From NCBI GenBank assembly GCA_937872095.1, contig CALMNW010000069.1:1-56363 (forward strand): DNA of 56,363 nucleotides, written 5' to 3'. This DNA comes from an uncultured Verrucomicrobiota bacterium. Its GTDB lineage: Bacteria > Verrucomicrobiota > Kiritimatiellia > CAIQIC01 > Lenti-01. A program made the translations under genes and the position numbers. This document shows positions 25,157 to 34,395 of this stretch, piece after piece. Each line of letters starts with the position of its first letter. The stretch's first letter is position 1. The notes under the pieces are model-generated. The model had not been told where the DNA came from. It did not search any database and saw only the letters and a program-made list of their open reading frames with translations.

Positions 25157-26013
25157 GGCGCGCCCCCGTGGGCCAGGAGTTCTTCGGCGTGGTAGGAGGA
25201 ACGCACGTGCGGGGCGGCGGCGACGCAGGCGAAGCCCATTTCCAGCGCTTCGTCGCGCCAGCGGTCGAATTCGGCCGGCGGCACGAAGCGCGCGACGGGA
25301 TGATGCGCGGACGAGGGGGCGAGATATTGGCCCAAGGTCAGAAGCGCGACGCCCGCCGCGCGCAGGTCGCGCAAGGCGGCGCGGAGTTCGCCGTCCGTTT
25401 CCCCCATGCCGAGCATCAAGCCGGATTTGGTGCGCGCGCCGGCTGCCGCGGCGCGGCGCAGGACGGCGAGGGAGCGGCGGTAGTCCGCTTGCGGGCGAAC
25501 GAACGGGTGGAGGCGCTCCACGGTTTCGAGGTTGTGGTTGAAGATGTCGGGCCCGGCCGCCAGCACGGCGGCGAGGGCGTCCGGGTTTTCCTGGAAATCC
25601 GGCACGAGCAGTTCGACGGTCGCGTTGGGCAACCGCGCGCGGACGGCGCGGACGACGGCGGCGAAATGCGCGGCGCCGCCGTCGGGCAGGTCGTCGCGCG
25701 TGACGGAAGTGACGACGACGTGGCGCAGGCCCATGGCGGCGGCGACTTCGGCGAGGCGCGCGGGCTCGTCCGGATCGGGCGGCGCCGGGCGGGCTTCGTG
25801 GGGAATGGCGCAGAACCGGCAGTCGCGCGTGCAGGCGTCGCCCAGGATCAGGAACGCGGCGGCGGAATCGTGCCAGCACGCCGCGCGGTTGGGGCATTTC
25901 GCCCCCTCGCAGACGGTATGCAGGCCGTGGCGGCCTAAAAGCCGTTTCACGCGGCCCCCTTCCGCGCCGGGCGGAAGAGGGCGGCGGAACCAGCTGGGCA
26001 ACCGCTGCCGCAT
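25153..26013 (-). CDS. lipA: Lipoyl synthase
   Basis: A 286-residue radical-SAM enzyme that inserts two sulfurs into octanoyl groups on carrier domains. The auxiliary cluster motif is CEGAKCPNRAAC (~36-47). The radical-SAM motif CTRDCRFC is at ~62-69. The C-terminal serine ligand lies in RSSYHAEE. All three features define LipA. lipB is not in the window. The start ATG 26013 gives normal length, and the gene sits 8 bp after the DUF1015 gene and overlaps the glycosyltransferase gene by 4 nt. Confidence 0.95.
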   Translation of the reverse strand: MRQRLPSWFRRPLPPGAEGGRVKRLLGRHGLHTVCEGAKCPNRAACWHDSAAAFLILGDACTRDCRFCAIPHEARPAPPDPDEPARLAEVAAAMGLRHVVVTSVTRDDLPDGGAAHFAAVVRAVRARLPNATVELLVPDFQENPDALAAVLAAGPDIFNHNLETVERLHPFVRPQADYRRSLAVLRRAAAAGARTKSGLMLGMGETDGELRAALRDLRAAGVALLTLGQYLAPSSAHHPVARFVPPAEFDRWRDEALEMGFACVAAAPHVRSSYHAEELLAHGGAP

Positions 26014-26021
26014 GGGGAATC

Positions 26022-27248
26022 CTAATCGAGTTCGTGCGAGAGCAGGCCGGTGCGGAGCTTGGGTTCGAACCAGGTGCTCTTGGGCGGCATGATCTGGCCG
26101 GCGTCGGCGATGGCCATCAGCTGGTCGACCGTGGTCGGATACATCGAGAACGCGACTGCGTAGCCCTTCTGGTCCACGAGACGGACGAGTTCCTGGGGCC
26201 CGCGGATGCCGCCGATGAACTTGATGCGGTTGTTGGTGCGCGGATCGTCGATGCCCAGCAGCGGGTGCAGCACGCCGTTCTGGAGCGTGCTGACGTCGAG
26301 CAGGTCGACGGGATTGGACGACTTCACTTCGGGCCAGCTCAGGCCGTACCACTTCTTGCCGAGATACATGCTGATGTTCCGCGGCGACTTCGGGCTCGGA
26401 TCGGCGTTTTCCGTCACCGTGAAGATGGCGCGGATTTCCTTGAGGAATTCCTCTGCGGACAGGCCGTTGAGATCCTTGACGGCGCGGTTGTAGGGCAGGA
26501 TTTTCAGCTCGGAGGCGGGGAAGATCACGGACAGGAACCAGTTGTATTCCTCGTTGCCGGTGTGGTTCGGATTGGCGGCGCGGCGCTCGGCGCCGACGCG
26601 CACGGCGGAGGCGCTGCGATGGTGGCCGTCGGCGATGTAGCTGACGGGCACCTGCTCGGCGAAAAGTTTTTCCACTTCGGCGGCGTTCTCGACGAGCCAC
26701 ACCTGGTGGCGCACCTGCAGCTCGTCCACGAAGTCGTAGATCGGCGCGGACTGCTTCGGAATCGGGGCGAGGACCTGCCGGATGGCATCCACGTCGCGAT
26801 AGGCGATGAAGACGGGGCCGACGTTGGCGTTGATGGTGGCCGTGTGCTTCGTGCGGTCGTCTTCCTTGTCCTTGCGGGTCAATTCGTGCTTCTTGATGAC
26901 GTCCTTGATGTAGTCGTCGATGTGCGCGCAGCACACGAGGCCGGTCTGGGTATGGGCGCCCAAGGTCTGGGCGTAGAGATACATCAAGGGGAGGTCTTCG
27001 CGAACGAGCCAGCCGTTTTTCTTGAAATTCGCGATGTTTTCGGCGGCCTTGGCGTAGACGGCGTCGGCGTAGAGGTTCGTGCCGTCCGGCAAATCGATTT
27101 CCGAGTGGTTGATGTGGAGGAACGACATGGGGTTGCCGGCGGCGAGCTGGGCGGCCTCGGCGGTGTCGACGGTGTCGTAAGGGGGGGCGGCGATTTGGCC
27201 GACGGCGTCGGCGCGGGGGCGAAGAGCCTGGTAGGCGTGGATGCGCAT
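26022..27248 (-). CDS. DUF1015 family protein
   Basis: A 408-residue soluble protein. It shows the family's N-terminal ALRPRADAVGQIAAPPYDTV (~8-27), the LYAQ segment, and the hallmark YIADGHHRSASA (~207) with a double histidine. DUF1015 proteins are widespread in anaerobes; some relatives have been linked to serine phosphorylation, but no function is established for this branch. Start ATG 27248 is supported by GAGGT about seven bases upstream. It is the first gene of the run that continues through lipA, the glycosyltransferase and the acyltransferase. Confidence 0.88.
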   Translation of the reverse strand: MRIHAYQALRPRADAVGQIAAPPYDTVDTAEAAQLAAGNPMSFLHINHSEIDLPDGTNLYADAVYAKAAENIANFKKNGWLVREDLPLMYLYAQTLGAHTQTGLVCCAHIDDYIKDVIKKHELTRKDKEDDRTKHTATINANVGPVFIAYRDVDAIRQVLAPIPKQSAPIYDFVDELQVRHQVWLVENAAEVEKLFAEQVPVSYIADGHHRSASAVRVGAERRAANPNHTGNEEYNWFLSVIFPASELKILPYNRAVKDLNGLSAEEFLKEIRAIFTVTENADPSPKSPRNISMYLGKKWYGLSWPEVKSSNPVDLLDVSTLQNGVLHPLLGIDDPRTNNRIKFIGGIRGPQELVRLVDQKGYAVAFSMYPTTVDQLMAIADAGQIMPPKSTWFEPKLRTGLLSHELD

Positions 27249-27302
27249 GGAATGTACCTCTTTTTCCTGTTTGACCAATTCAATCTATAGACCCACAATC
27301 CT

Positions 27303-28538
27303 ATGAATATGACCGATGCAAAGCAAGTTGAAGCGGGCGTTCCCGAGGCGAAAATCCAGGTCCGGCTGAAGCCCGGCCGCGAAAAACAGATCGTGCGCGG
27401 CAGCGCCTGGGTTTTTTCGGGGGCGATCGAGGAAGTGAACGGCGCGGGGCCGGCCGGCGAGCCGGCCGACGTGTTCGACGTCGAAGGCGAATGGCTGGGC
27501 CGGGGGCTGTGGCATCCCGAAGCCGACATGGCCGTGCGCATGTTCACGCTGGATCCGCGGGAAGCGCTCGACGAGGCGTTTTTCCGGGGGCGCATCCGGC
27601 GCGCGGTCGAAATGCGCCACCGCCTGTTCGGCCGGCCGGTCGATTGGATCGCCACCACCGCCTACCGCATGGCGTTTTCGGAGGCGGACGGCTTGTCGGG
27701 ACTGATCGCCGACCAGTACGCCGACATGGTGGCGCTGCAGGTGGGCGGCAAGGTCTGGGAGCCTTGGCTCCCGGCCGTGATCGACGAACTGAAGGCGGCG
27801 ACCGGCGCCACGGGCGTGGTGGTCCGGGCGGACGGCGACGCGGTGAAGCGCGAGGGGTTGGCGGAGCAGCTCGGCGGCGATGCCGCGCCGGACGCCGTCA
27901 CCATCCGGGAGAACGGCTTCCTCTTCGAGGCCGGGCTGTCCGGCGGGCAGAAAACGGGTTTCTATCTCGACCAGCGCGACAACCGCCGCAAAGTGGCGGC
28001 CTACGCCAAGGGACGCGACGTCTTGAGCGCCTACTGCTACACGGGCGCGTTCGAGGTATGCGCGGCGCATGCCGGGGCCAAGAGCGTCTGCGGCTGGGAT
28101 TCGTCCGAGTCCGCCCTCGCGCAGGCCCGGCGGCATCACGAGCTGAATCCCTCCGGCGTGCCGGCGGAATACGAAGCGGCCGACGTGCCCCACCGCCTGC
28201 GCGCGGCGCGCGACCGCCGCGAAAGCTGGGACCTGATCATCCTCGACCCGCCGCGCATGGTGATGCGTCGCGAAGGGCTGGAAAAGGGGCTGCGCGCGTA
28301 CAAGGACGTGAATTTGCTCGCGATGAAGCTGCTCCGGCCCGGCGGTATCCTGGCGACGTTCTCCTGTTCGGGGCTGGTGGACATGGCCGATTTCCGCAAG
28401 ATGGTCGGCTGGGCCGCGCACGACTCCGGCAAGCGCGTGCGCATTCTTGAAACGCTCGGCCAGCCGGCGGACCATCCCATCCCCGTCGAGGCGCCCGAAT
28501 GCGAATACCTCAAGGGGCTCGTGTGCGTCGTGGATTGA
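27303..28538 (+). CDS. Class I SAM-dependent rRNA methyltransferase (RlmI-like)
   Basis: A 411-residue enzyme. An N-terminal PUA-like RNA-binding domain (~18-95, KPGREKQIVRGSAWVFSGAI) is followed by a central domain and a Rossmann methyltransferase domain. The latter has SAM-binding DVLSAYCYTGAFEVCAAHAG (~239), the acidic DSSE loop, the catalytic-loop DLIILDPPRMV (~309) and FSCSGLVD (~352), as in 23S rRNA m5C methyltransferase RlmI. RlmI modifies C1962 in E. coli; the same target is likely but not proven. It is divergent from the DUF1015 gene across 54 bp. Its 3' end overlaps the next lipoprotein gene. Confidence 0.88.
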   Translation: MNMTDAKQVEAGVPEAKIQVRLKPGREKQIVRGSAWVFSGAIEEVNGAGPAGEPADVFDVEGEWLGRGLWHPEADMAVRMFTLDPREALDEAFFRGRIRRAVEMRHRLFGRPVDWIATTAYRMAFSEADGLSGLIADQYADMVALQVGGKVWEPWLPAVIDELKAATGATGVVVRADGDAVKREGLAEQLGGDAAPDAVTIRENGFLFEAGLSGGQKTGFYLDQRDNRRKVAAYAKGRDVLSAYCYTGAFEVCAAHAGAKSVCGWDSSESALAQARRHHELNPSGVPAEYEAADVPHRLRAARDRRESWDLIILDPPRMVMRREGLEKGLRAYKDVNLLAMKLLRPGGILATFSCSGLVDMADFRKMVGWAAHDSGKRVRILETLGQPADHPIPVEAPECEYLKGLVCVVD

Positions 28539-29362
28539 TCGCCGTCGCGCTCGCGGCGTTCGCGCTGGCCGGCTGCGGCCGCGGCGGAACCGACGCCGCG
28601 CCCGGAGCGCCCCGCCGCGTGGTTTGCGCGTCGCCCGCCGTGGCGGAAATCGTTTTCGCGCTTAATTGCGGCGACCGCGTTGCGGGCGTCAGCGAGTTCA
28701 CCGATTGGCCGCCGGAAGCGGCAGCCAAACCGACGATCGGCGGGGCGCTGTCGCCCAACCGCGAACGGATCGTGGCGCTGGAACCGGATTTGATTCTGGC
28801 TCAGGGAAAATCCGAAGCGCTGGGCGCGTTCGCGCGGGCGCAGGGCATCGGCTTCCGATCGTTTCCGTTGGACACGCTGGCCGATTTGCGCGCGGCCATC
28901 GCCGGTTTCGCCCAGGCCCTGGGCGTCGCCGACGAAGGGCAGCGGCTGCTGGCCCGGCTCGATGCGGAATTTGCTGCGCTCCCGGCCGGCGAGCCGGTGC
29001 CGGCGTTCATCGCGCTGGGGCACGCGCCGGGAGACTTGTCGGGGTTGATGACGTCGGGGCCGGGCACGTTCCTGTCCGAAATCGTGGCGTTGGCGGGCGG
29101 CCGCAACGTGTTCGGCGACGTGGACGCCCTGTGGCCGAAAATATCGCAGGAAACGCTCGTGCGCCGGCAACCGGCGGTGATTCTGGATTTCCAGACCGGT
29201 CCAGCGGACGAAACGCGCCGGTCCGCACTGGTTGCGGACTGGGAACGGCTGGGTTTCCGGGCGGAACAAATCCGGATTCTGGGGGAGGATTACCTGCTCA
29301 AGCCCGGGCCGCGCGCCGCGCAATCCGCCGCGCGGATCGCGGCGGCCATCCGCGGCAAGTAA
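28523..29362 (+). CDS. ABC-transporter substrate-binding lipoprotein (BtuF/FecB-type helical backbone metal receptor)
   Basis: A 279-residue exported lipoprotein with lipobox LAGC (signal VRRGLIAVALAAFALAGC). The mature part shows the BtuF/TroA-fold pattern: RVVCASPAVAEIVFAL, GVSEFTDWP, ALEPDLILAQ (~90), ALGVADEGQRLLARL and the second-lobe SGPGTFLSEIVALAGGRNVF (~178). Such proteins bind corrinoids, heme or ferric siderophores. No permease or ATPase gene lies beside it. GTG 28523 is preferred, being preceded by AAGGGG; ATG 28499 would add eight residues. It overlaps the methyltransferase end by 16 nt. Confidence 0.85.
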   Translation: MRRGLIAVALAAFALAGCGRGGTDAAPGAPRRVVCASPAVAEIVFALNCGDRVAGVSEFTDWPPEAAAKPTIGGALSPNRERIVALEPDLILAQGKSEALGAFARAQGIGFRSFPLDTLADLRAAIAGFAQALGVADEGQRLLARLDAEFAALPAGEPVPAFIALGHAPGDLSGLMTSGPGTFLSEIVALAGGRNVFGDVDALWPKISQETLVRRQPAVILDFQTGPADETRRSALVADWERLGFRAEQIRILGEDYLLKPGPRAAQSAARIAAAIRGK

Positions 29363-30364
29363 TTATTCTTCCGGCACGGGCCAGAGGAACTGGCCGGTTT
29401 TCCGGAAATGCAGGAGCGTGCGGATGGACTGCTCCGACTTGCGTTCGACGGCTTCGAGGGTGTTGAAGGCGTTGTGGGGGGTGCACAGGACGTCGGGCCG
29501 GCCGCGGAGCCGCAGCAGGGCCTGGTTGTCGGCGGTCAACCGGGCGGGGTCGCCGGTCCGCAAGGCGGGGGCGAGGGTGGATTCCTCGTTGTAGACGTCG
29601 AGCGCCACGCCGGAGAGGAGGCCTTCGGCCAGCGCCGCTTCGAGCACGGCGGCGGGCGTGAATTCGCCGCGGGCGATGTTGACGAGGATCGGCTTGCGCT
29701 GGGCCTGGGCCAGCACCTCGCGGGTGAAATAGCCGCGGTTGCGCGGCGTGAGGTTCATCGCGCAAACGACGATGTCGGCGTCGGCGAGGGCGTCCGCGGG
29801 CGAAACGTAGGCCACGTCCTCGTGCCGCCGGACGGGATCCACGCCGCGCACGAGCAGGCCGAGGGCGGTCGCGATCTTCCAGATCTCGTAGCCGATGTGG
29901 CCGACGCCGAACAGCGCCAGGTTCTTGCCGGGATTCTCGCGACCGGACAGGTGGTCGCGGCGGAACCGGTCGAATTCGGCCAGTTGGCGCGGCAGCTTTC
30001 GGAGCAAGGCGGTCCAGAGCAGCAGGGCCTGTTCGGCGACGGCTCGCACGCAATAGAGCGGCAGATAGCCGAGCGGCGGACAGCCGGCGCCGACGGCGTC
30101 GCGATAGGCGAACAAGTGGTCGTAGCCGGTCGAGCGCGTCAGGATGCCGCGGAGCTGCGGCGCCCAGGCCGGCGGGAAAATGGATTGCGTGCGGAGGCTG
30201 ACGACGGGCGCGGGGGGCGCCGCGTGGCCGGTTTCCTGGATGGTCAGGGGGGAGTGGCCCACGCGCAGGCCGGCTTCGGCGGCATAGTGCAGGAGCCGTT
30301 CGGCTTCTTCGGCGAACGCCTCGTAGAAAAAGGCGTCGAAGGATTCTGGGGCTGCGCCCGGCAT
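29363..30364 (-). CDS. D-isomer-specific 2-hydroxyacid dehydrogenase family protein
   Basis: A 333-residue NAD-dependent dehydrogenase. The nucleotide-binding loop is GVGHIGYEIW (~153). Catalytic residues are Arg in VNIARGEFTP (~229), Glu in the following helix region and His in CTPHNAFNT (~296). The N-terminal substrate domain is more divergent (GRS-type motif replaced by LTRSTGYDH). Substrate could be D-lactate, glycerate or phosphonate-like acids; it cannot be fixed. It begins 2 bp after the upstream coiled-coil gene and converges with the binding lipoprotein gene with no spacer. Confidence 0.85.
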   Translation of the reverse strand: MPGAAPESFDAFFYEAFAEEAERLLHYAAEAGLRVGHSPLTIQETGHAAPPAPVVSLRTQSIFPPAWAPQLRGILTRSTGYDHLFAYRDAVGAGCPPLGYLPLYCVRAVAEQALLLWTALLRKLPRQLAEFDRFRRDHLSGRENPGKNLALFGVGHIGYEIWKIATALGLLVRGVDPVRRHEDVAYVSPADALADADIVVCAMNLTPRNRGYFTREVLAQAQRKPILVNIARGEFTPAAVLEAALAEGLLSGVALDVYNEESTLAPALRTGDPARLTADNQALLRLRGRPDVLCTPHNAFNTLEAVERKSEQSIRTLLHFRKTGQFLWPVPEE

Positions 30365-30366
30365 GG

Positions 30367-31269
30367 CTAGGGGAGCGAGACCGGCTTGTCGGCGGCCGGG
30401 GGAGCGTCGTCGAGCGCCGGCCGGAGTTGTTCGAGGGTCAGGTCCGGCTGTCCGATGGCTTCGTCTGCGGCGGCGATCGCCGGGGCCGGTTCGGTCTTGG
30501 CCTTCGATTTTTTCTTGGATTTCTCTTTTTTCGCGGGTGCCGGCTTGGCTTCCGGAACGGGTTTCGCCGGGACGGCGAACTCGGCTTTTTCGGCTTGGAC
30601 CGGCGCGGGCTTCTTCGCTTCGGCGGCAACCGGGCTCGGAGCGGGCTTGGCCTTTTCGGCGCCGGGTTGCGCGGCCGCTTCGATGACGGCGGCCGGCGGC
30701 GGCGCCGGATTCCTGCCGCGCACGAAGTAGAAACCGAGGGCGACGACCGCCAGGAAGAAGAAAATCACCAAGGCGGTCATGCGGCGCTCCGAGCGGCGCA
30801 TGACTTCGCGCAGGAGCTGTTCCGACTCGCGCGAACGGTGGATCAGGTCCGTGATCGTGCGCGAAGAGGCTTTCTGCGATTCGTCCATCGCGGACAGGGT
30901 GTTGTTGAGATTGCCCATGCTGTCGGTCAGGCGTCGGTTGTTTTCCATGCCGTTTTCAAGCTGCTGCTTGAACAGCGACATGACTTCGTGCTGGCGGTCC
31001 ATGGCGTCGGGCACCTTCTCGAGCATGGCGAGGACGCTGGTCTGGACGTTTTCCTGGCGGTCGAGATGGCTGCGGATGGCGCGGATGAGGTCGACCATCT
31101 CGAGGTAGCCGTTTTGCATGGCGACGGCCTGCTGTTTTTTGCGGGACGTGAACAGGCGGCGCAGGAAGCCGGGTTTTTTCTGCGGAACGGGCGGCGGAAC
31201 GGAAAGGGCGCCGCCGGATTCGGGCGGAAGAACGTCGTGTTCGGGCGGGACGGGGATGGGCTCGGTCAT
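30367..31269 (-). CDS. Single-pass membrane protein with coiled coil and Pro/Ala/Lys-rich tail
   Basis: A 300-residue protein. Residues ~1-45 are proline-rich, ~45-160 are strongly helical and probably coiled coil (EMVDLIRAIRSHLDRQENVQ, QQLENGMENNRRLTDSMGNL), ~165-187 is a membrane helix (TALVIFFFLAVVALGFYFV), and the tail is a low-complexity stretch of Ala, Pro and Lys, as in TolA- or envelope-spanning linkers. No family is recognised. ATG 31269 is preceded by GGAGGAC. It is co-directional with the dehydrogenase, 2 bp apart, but a functional link is not evident. Confidence 0.7.
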   Translation of the reverse strand: MTEPIPVPPEHDVLPPESGGALSVPPPVPQKKPGFLRRLFTSRKKQQAVAMQNGYLEMVDLIRAIRSHLDRQENVQTSVLAMLEKVPDAMDRQHEVMSLFKQQLENGMENNRRLTDSMGNLNNTLSAMDESQKASSRTITDLIHRSRESEQLLREVMRRSERRMTALVIFFFLAVVALGFYFVRGRNPAPPPAAVIEAAAQPGAEKAKPAPSPVAAEAKKPAPVQAEKAEFAVPAKPVPEAKPAPAKKEKSKKKSKAKTEPAPAIAAADEAIGQPDLTLEQLRPALDDAPPAADKPVSLP

Positions 31270-31505
31270 GGCAGGTGTCCTCCGCAAAGATGGTTCATGG
31301 TCCGCATGGTATTCCCCTCCCGGCGCTCCCCGCAACCCAAAAGAGGGATTTCCCGTTCCGCGCGCGCGGGAAATGTGCCGTTCCCGTCGATTTGCTATTG
31401 CGTTGGGGGGTGGATTGTCGCAATTTCACGGCGTGGAGATGGTGCAGGCGCGCGCGCGTGTGGGTGCGGGGCACCTCTTTTTTCGCCCGAGGAGTGAACG
31501 GAAAG

Positions 31506-33431
31506 ATGTCGCGCGGATTGACGGAAGCGTTGGATGGCTGGGACAGCGTCCGCAGCAGCGAGCTGTACGGCGTGGAAGCCTGGGGCAACGGGTTTTTCCA
31601 CGTCACGGAAGACGGGTTCGCCGCGGTGAAGCTGCAGAACAGCTCGGGGCCGACGAGCGTGAAATTCCACGACATCGTCCAGGGCCTCTACCAGCGCGGG
31701 TTCAGCCTGCCGATCCTGCTGCGTTTCGGCGACCTGCTGGCGGCGCGGATCCGGGCGATCCACGAAGCCTTCGCGAAGGCGATCGCCGATTCCGGCTACG
31801 CGGGCGCCTATCGCGGCGTCTATCCCATCAAGGTGAACCAGCAGCAGCAGACCGTGGCGGACGTGGTGAAATTCGGCCGCGAGCTGCACCACGGCCTCGA
31901 GGCCGGCTCGAAGGCCGAGCTGATCGCCGCGCTGGCCTACCTGCACGATCCCGAGGCCTACATCGTCTGCAACGGCTACAAGGACGCCGAGTTCATCGAT
32001 TTGGCGCTGTCGTCGCTCAAGATGGGCCTGCAGACGATCCTGGTGCTGGAAATGCCCGGCGAACTGGACCTGCTGCTCGATCGCGCGGCGAAGATGAACA
32101 TCCGCCCGCGCATCGGCATCCGCGTGCGCCTCGCCAGTTCGGTGGGCGGCAAGTGGTCGGAATCCGGCGGCGAGAGCAGCGTGTTCGGGCTGACGCCGCC
32201 GCAGGTGATCGCGGTGGCGGACCGCCTGCGCGAGGCCGGCATGCTGGATTGCCTCGAGCTGCTGCACTACCATCTCGGCTCCCAGGTGCCCAACATCCGC
32301 GAGATCCGCGAAGCCATCCGCGAGGCCGCGCAATACTACGCCAGCCTGGTGAAGGAAGGCGCGAAAATGGGCGTCCTCGACATCGGCGGCGGCCTCGCCA
32401 TCGACTACGACGGCTCCCGCTGCAACTGCGCCAGCAGCGCCAACTACGACGTGGGCGAATACGCGGCCGACGTCGTCGAAGGCGTGATGGACATCTGCAC
32501 CCGCGCCGGCGTGCCGCATCCGACCATCGTCAGCGAATCCGGCCGCGCCCTCGTCGGCTACAATTCCGTGCTGCTGGTCAACGTCCTCAGCACGCGCTCG
32601 GTCGAGGTGCCCGAGGCGCCCAAGCCGCTGCCGAAGCCGATCCCCGAACCCATCCGCAACCTGATGGACGTGGCCGCCGGCCTGCGCATCCGCAATCTCG
32701 GCGAGTTCTACAACGACGCCATCTTCTACCGCGAGGAAATCCAGAAGGCTTTCAAGCACGGCGACATCACCCTGCGCCAGCACGCCGAGGCCGACCGCCT
32801 CTTCTGGCACATCCTCACCCGCATCAAGGCCGATCTGCCCAAGCTGCGCTTCGTGCCCGACGACATGCGCGGTCTCGAAGACCTCATGGCCGACGTCTAC
32901 TACTGCAACTTCAGCGTCTTCCAGTCGCTGCCCGACAGCTGGGCCATCGACCAGCTCTTCCCGATCATGCCCATCCAGCGGCTCAACGAAAAACCCGCGC
33001 GCCTCGCCGTCCTCTCCGACATCACCTGCGACTGCGACGGCAAGATCGACCATTTCGTCGGCTTGCCCGACAACCGCCACGCGCTGCCCGTCCATGCCGT
33101 CGGCAAGGACGAGGACTACGTCCTCGCCGTCTTCCTCGTCGGCGCCTACCAGGAAACCCTCGGCGACCTGCACAATCTGTTCGGCGACACCAACGTCGCC
33201 AGCATCCACGTCGACGACGCCGGCGAAATCTCCTACGAGGAGGAGCTCGACGGCGACTCCGTCGGCGACGTGCTCAGCTACGTCGAATACAACCCCCAAG
33301 GCCTGCAGGCGCGTTTCCGCGAACTGGCCGAGGAAGCCGTGCGCCAGAAGCGCATCTCCCCGACCGAACGGCGCGAAATCCTCGACGCCTACGAAAACGG
33401 CCTGCGCGGCTACACCTACTTCGAAACGTGA
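31506..33431 (+). CDS. speA: Biosynthetic arginine decarboxylase
   Basis: A 641-residue PLP enzyme turning arginine into agmatine. The PLP lysine is in GVYPIKVNQQQQTV (~106). Other fold III motifs are GLEAGSKAEL (~126), ICNGYKDAEFI, HYHLGSQVPNIREI (~257), DIGGGLAIDYDG (~290), ESGRALVGYN and the carboxy-terminal CDSDG-like TCDCDGKID (~505) with the active-site cysteine. Length matches SpeA. ATG 31506 follows GAGGAG; a GTG at 31494 is an alternative. The next gene is a ureohydrolase, so both steps to putrescine are here. Confidence 0.95.
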   Translation: MSRGLTEALDGWDSVRSSELYGVEAWGNGFFHVTEDGFAAVKLQNSSGPTSVKFHDIVQGLYQRGFSLPILLRFGDLLAARIRAIHEAFAKAIADSGYAGAYRGVYPIKVNQQQQTVADVVKFGRELHHGLEAGSKAELIAALAYLHDPEAYIVCNGYKDAEFIDLALSSLKMGLQTILVLEMPGELDLLLDRAAKMNIRPRIGIRVRLASSVGGKWSESGGESSVFGLTPPQVIAVADRLREAGMLDCLELLHYHLGSQVPNIREIREAIREAAQYYASLVKEGAKMGVLDIGGGLAIDYDGSRCNCASSANYDVGEYAADVVEGVMDICTRAGVPHPTIVSESGRALVGYNSVLLVNVLSTRSVEVPEAPKPLPKPIPEPIRNLMDVAAGLRIRNLGEFYNDAIFYREEIQKAFKHGDITLRQHAEADRLFWHILTRIKADLPKLRFVPDDMRGLEDLMADVYYCNFSVFQSLPDSWAIDQLFPIMPIQRLNEKPARLAVLSDITCDCDGKIDHFVGLPDNRHALPVHAVGKDEDYVLAVFLVGAYQETLGDLHNLFGDTNVASIHVDDAGEISYEEELDGDSVGDVLSYVEYNPQGLQARFRELAEEAVRQKRISPTERREILDAYENGLRGYTYFET

Positions 33432-33439
33432 GCGGCTCC

Positions 33440-34312
33440 ATGAAACGACTTTCCTTTCTCGACGTCCTCCACGCGAACGCGCCCGCGAAAAGGGCCCAGG
33501 TGCACGTGATCCCCGCGCCGATGGAAACCACCGTCTGCTACGGCGGCGGCACGGCCCGCGCGCCGCGCGCGATCCTGGAAGCCTCGCGCCAGCTCGACGA
33601 TTTCGACGGCCGCCGCTGGCCCACCGACCTCGCCATCCACACCCAGCCGTTCGTCCGGCCCGCCGCCGGCAAGAAAAGCCCGACCGAGCGCTGGCTCGCC
33701 GCCATCGAAAAGGCCGTGGCGCAGGCCCTGCGCTGCGGCGCGATTCCCGCCGTTCTCGGCGGCGAACACACCGCCACCCTCGGCTCCGCCCGCGCGTTCA
33801 AGGCCGCCGGCGCGGAGATCGGGTTCATCCACTTCGACGCCCACGCCGACCTGCGCGACGTCTACAAGGGCACGAAATTCTCCCACGCCTGCGTCCTGCG
33901 GCGCGTGCACGAACTCGGCTTCCCGCTCGTCCAGCTCGCCACCCGCGCCGTCAGCCGGGAAGAAGCGGACTACCGCGCCGAAAACGAGCGGACCATCCGC
34001 ACCTATCCCGCGCGCCTCCTCGCCGCCGGCAAGCTGCCGAAGAAATGGATTCCCAAGGATTTCCCGAAAAAGGTGTTCGTTTCCTTCGATCTCGACGCCT
34101 TCGATCCCGCCGTGATCCCCGCCACCGGCACCCCCGTGCCCGGCGGCATCGGCTGGCGCGAGGCGCTTCGGCTGATCGACGACGTCGCCGCCGCGCGGAA
34201 AATCGTCGGCTTCGACGTGGTCGAGCTCGCGCCCATGCGCGGCCTGCACCACCCCGACTACACCGCCGCGCTGCTCGTCTACGCCCTCATGGCCGCCGCC
34301 GCGCGGTCGTAG
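33440..34312 (+). CDS. speB: Agmatinase / ureohydrolase family protein
   Basis: A 290-residue manganese enzyme of the arginase fold. Metal ligands are His110 in LGGEHTATLG, the HFDAHADLRD block (~131-140) and SFDLDAFDPAVIPATGTPVP (~215). The segment GFDVVELAPMRG follows the family's conserved E-x-x-P. With speA directly upstream, hydrolysis of agmatine to putrescine and urea is the obvious role; family members acting on other guanidino compounds cannot be excluded from sequence. ATG 33440 is used; an in-frame GTG at 33428 overlaps the speA stop. Confidence 0.9.
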   Translation: MKRLSFLDVLHANAPAKRAQVHVIPAPMETTVCYGGGTARAPRAILEASRQLDDFDGRRWPTDLAIHTQPFVRPAAGKKSPTERWLAAIEKAVAQALRCGAIPAVLGGEHTATLGSARAFKAAGAEIGFIHFDAHADLRDVYKGTKFSHACVLRRVHELGFPLVQLATRAVSREEADYRAENERTIRTYPARLLAAGKLPKKWIPKDFPKKVFVSFDLDAFDPAVIPATGTPVPGGIGWREALRLIDDVAAARKIVGFDVVELAPMRGLHHPDYTAALLVYALMAAAARS

Positions 34313-34344
34313 GTTTCCCCCCCGCGGGGAATCGCGGCTTGAAA

Positions 34345-34391
34345 TTATTCCATGCCGTGGAAAATATTTTTCCACGCTGTGGAAAAACCGG
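34345..34391. repeat. Palindromic repeat (family C), copy 2
   Basis: Contains CCATGCCGTGGAAAAT and TTTTTCCACGCTGTGGAAAAA back to back, so several overlapping hairpins are possible. It is related to 23057-23104 and lies between the convergent agmatinase and GH31 genes, where it could end both transcripts. Confidence 0.6.
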
Positions 34392-34395
34392 CCGC

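Noticed and set aside
29379-29401. Terminator-like hairpin GGCCAG-CTGGCC followed by GGTTTT
   Set aside because: It lies within the last codons of the convergent dehydrogenase gene and the stem is only 6 bp, so it may be chance; not listed as a feature.
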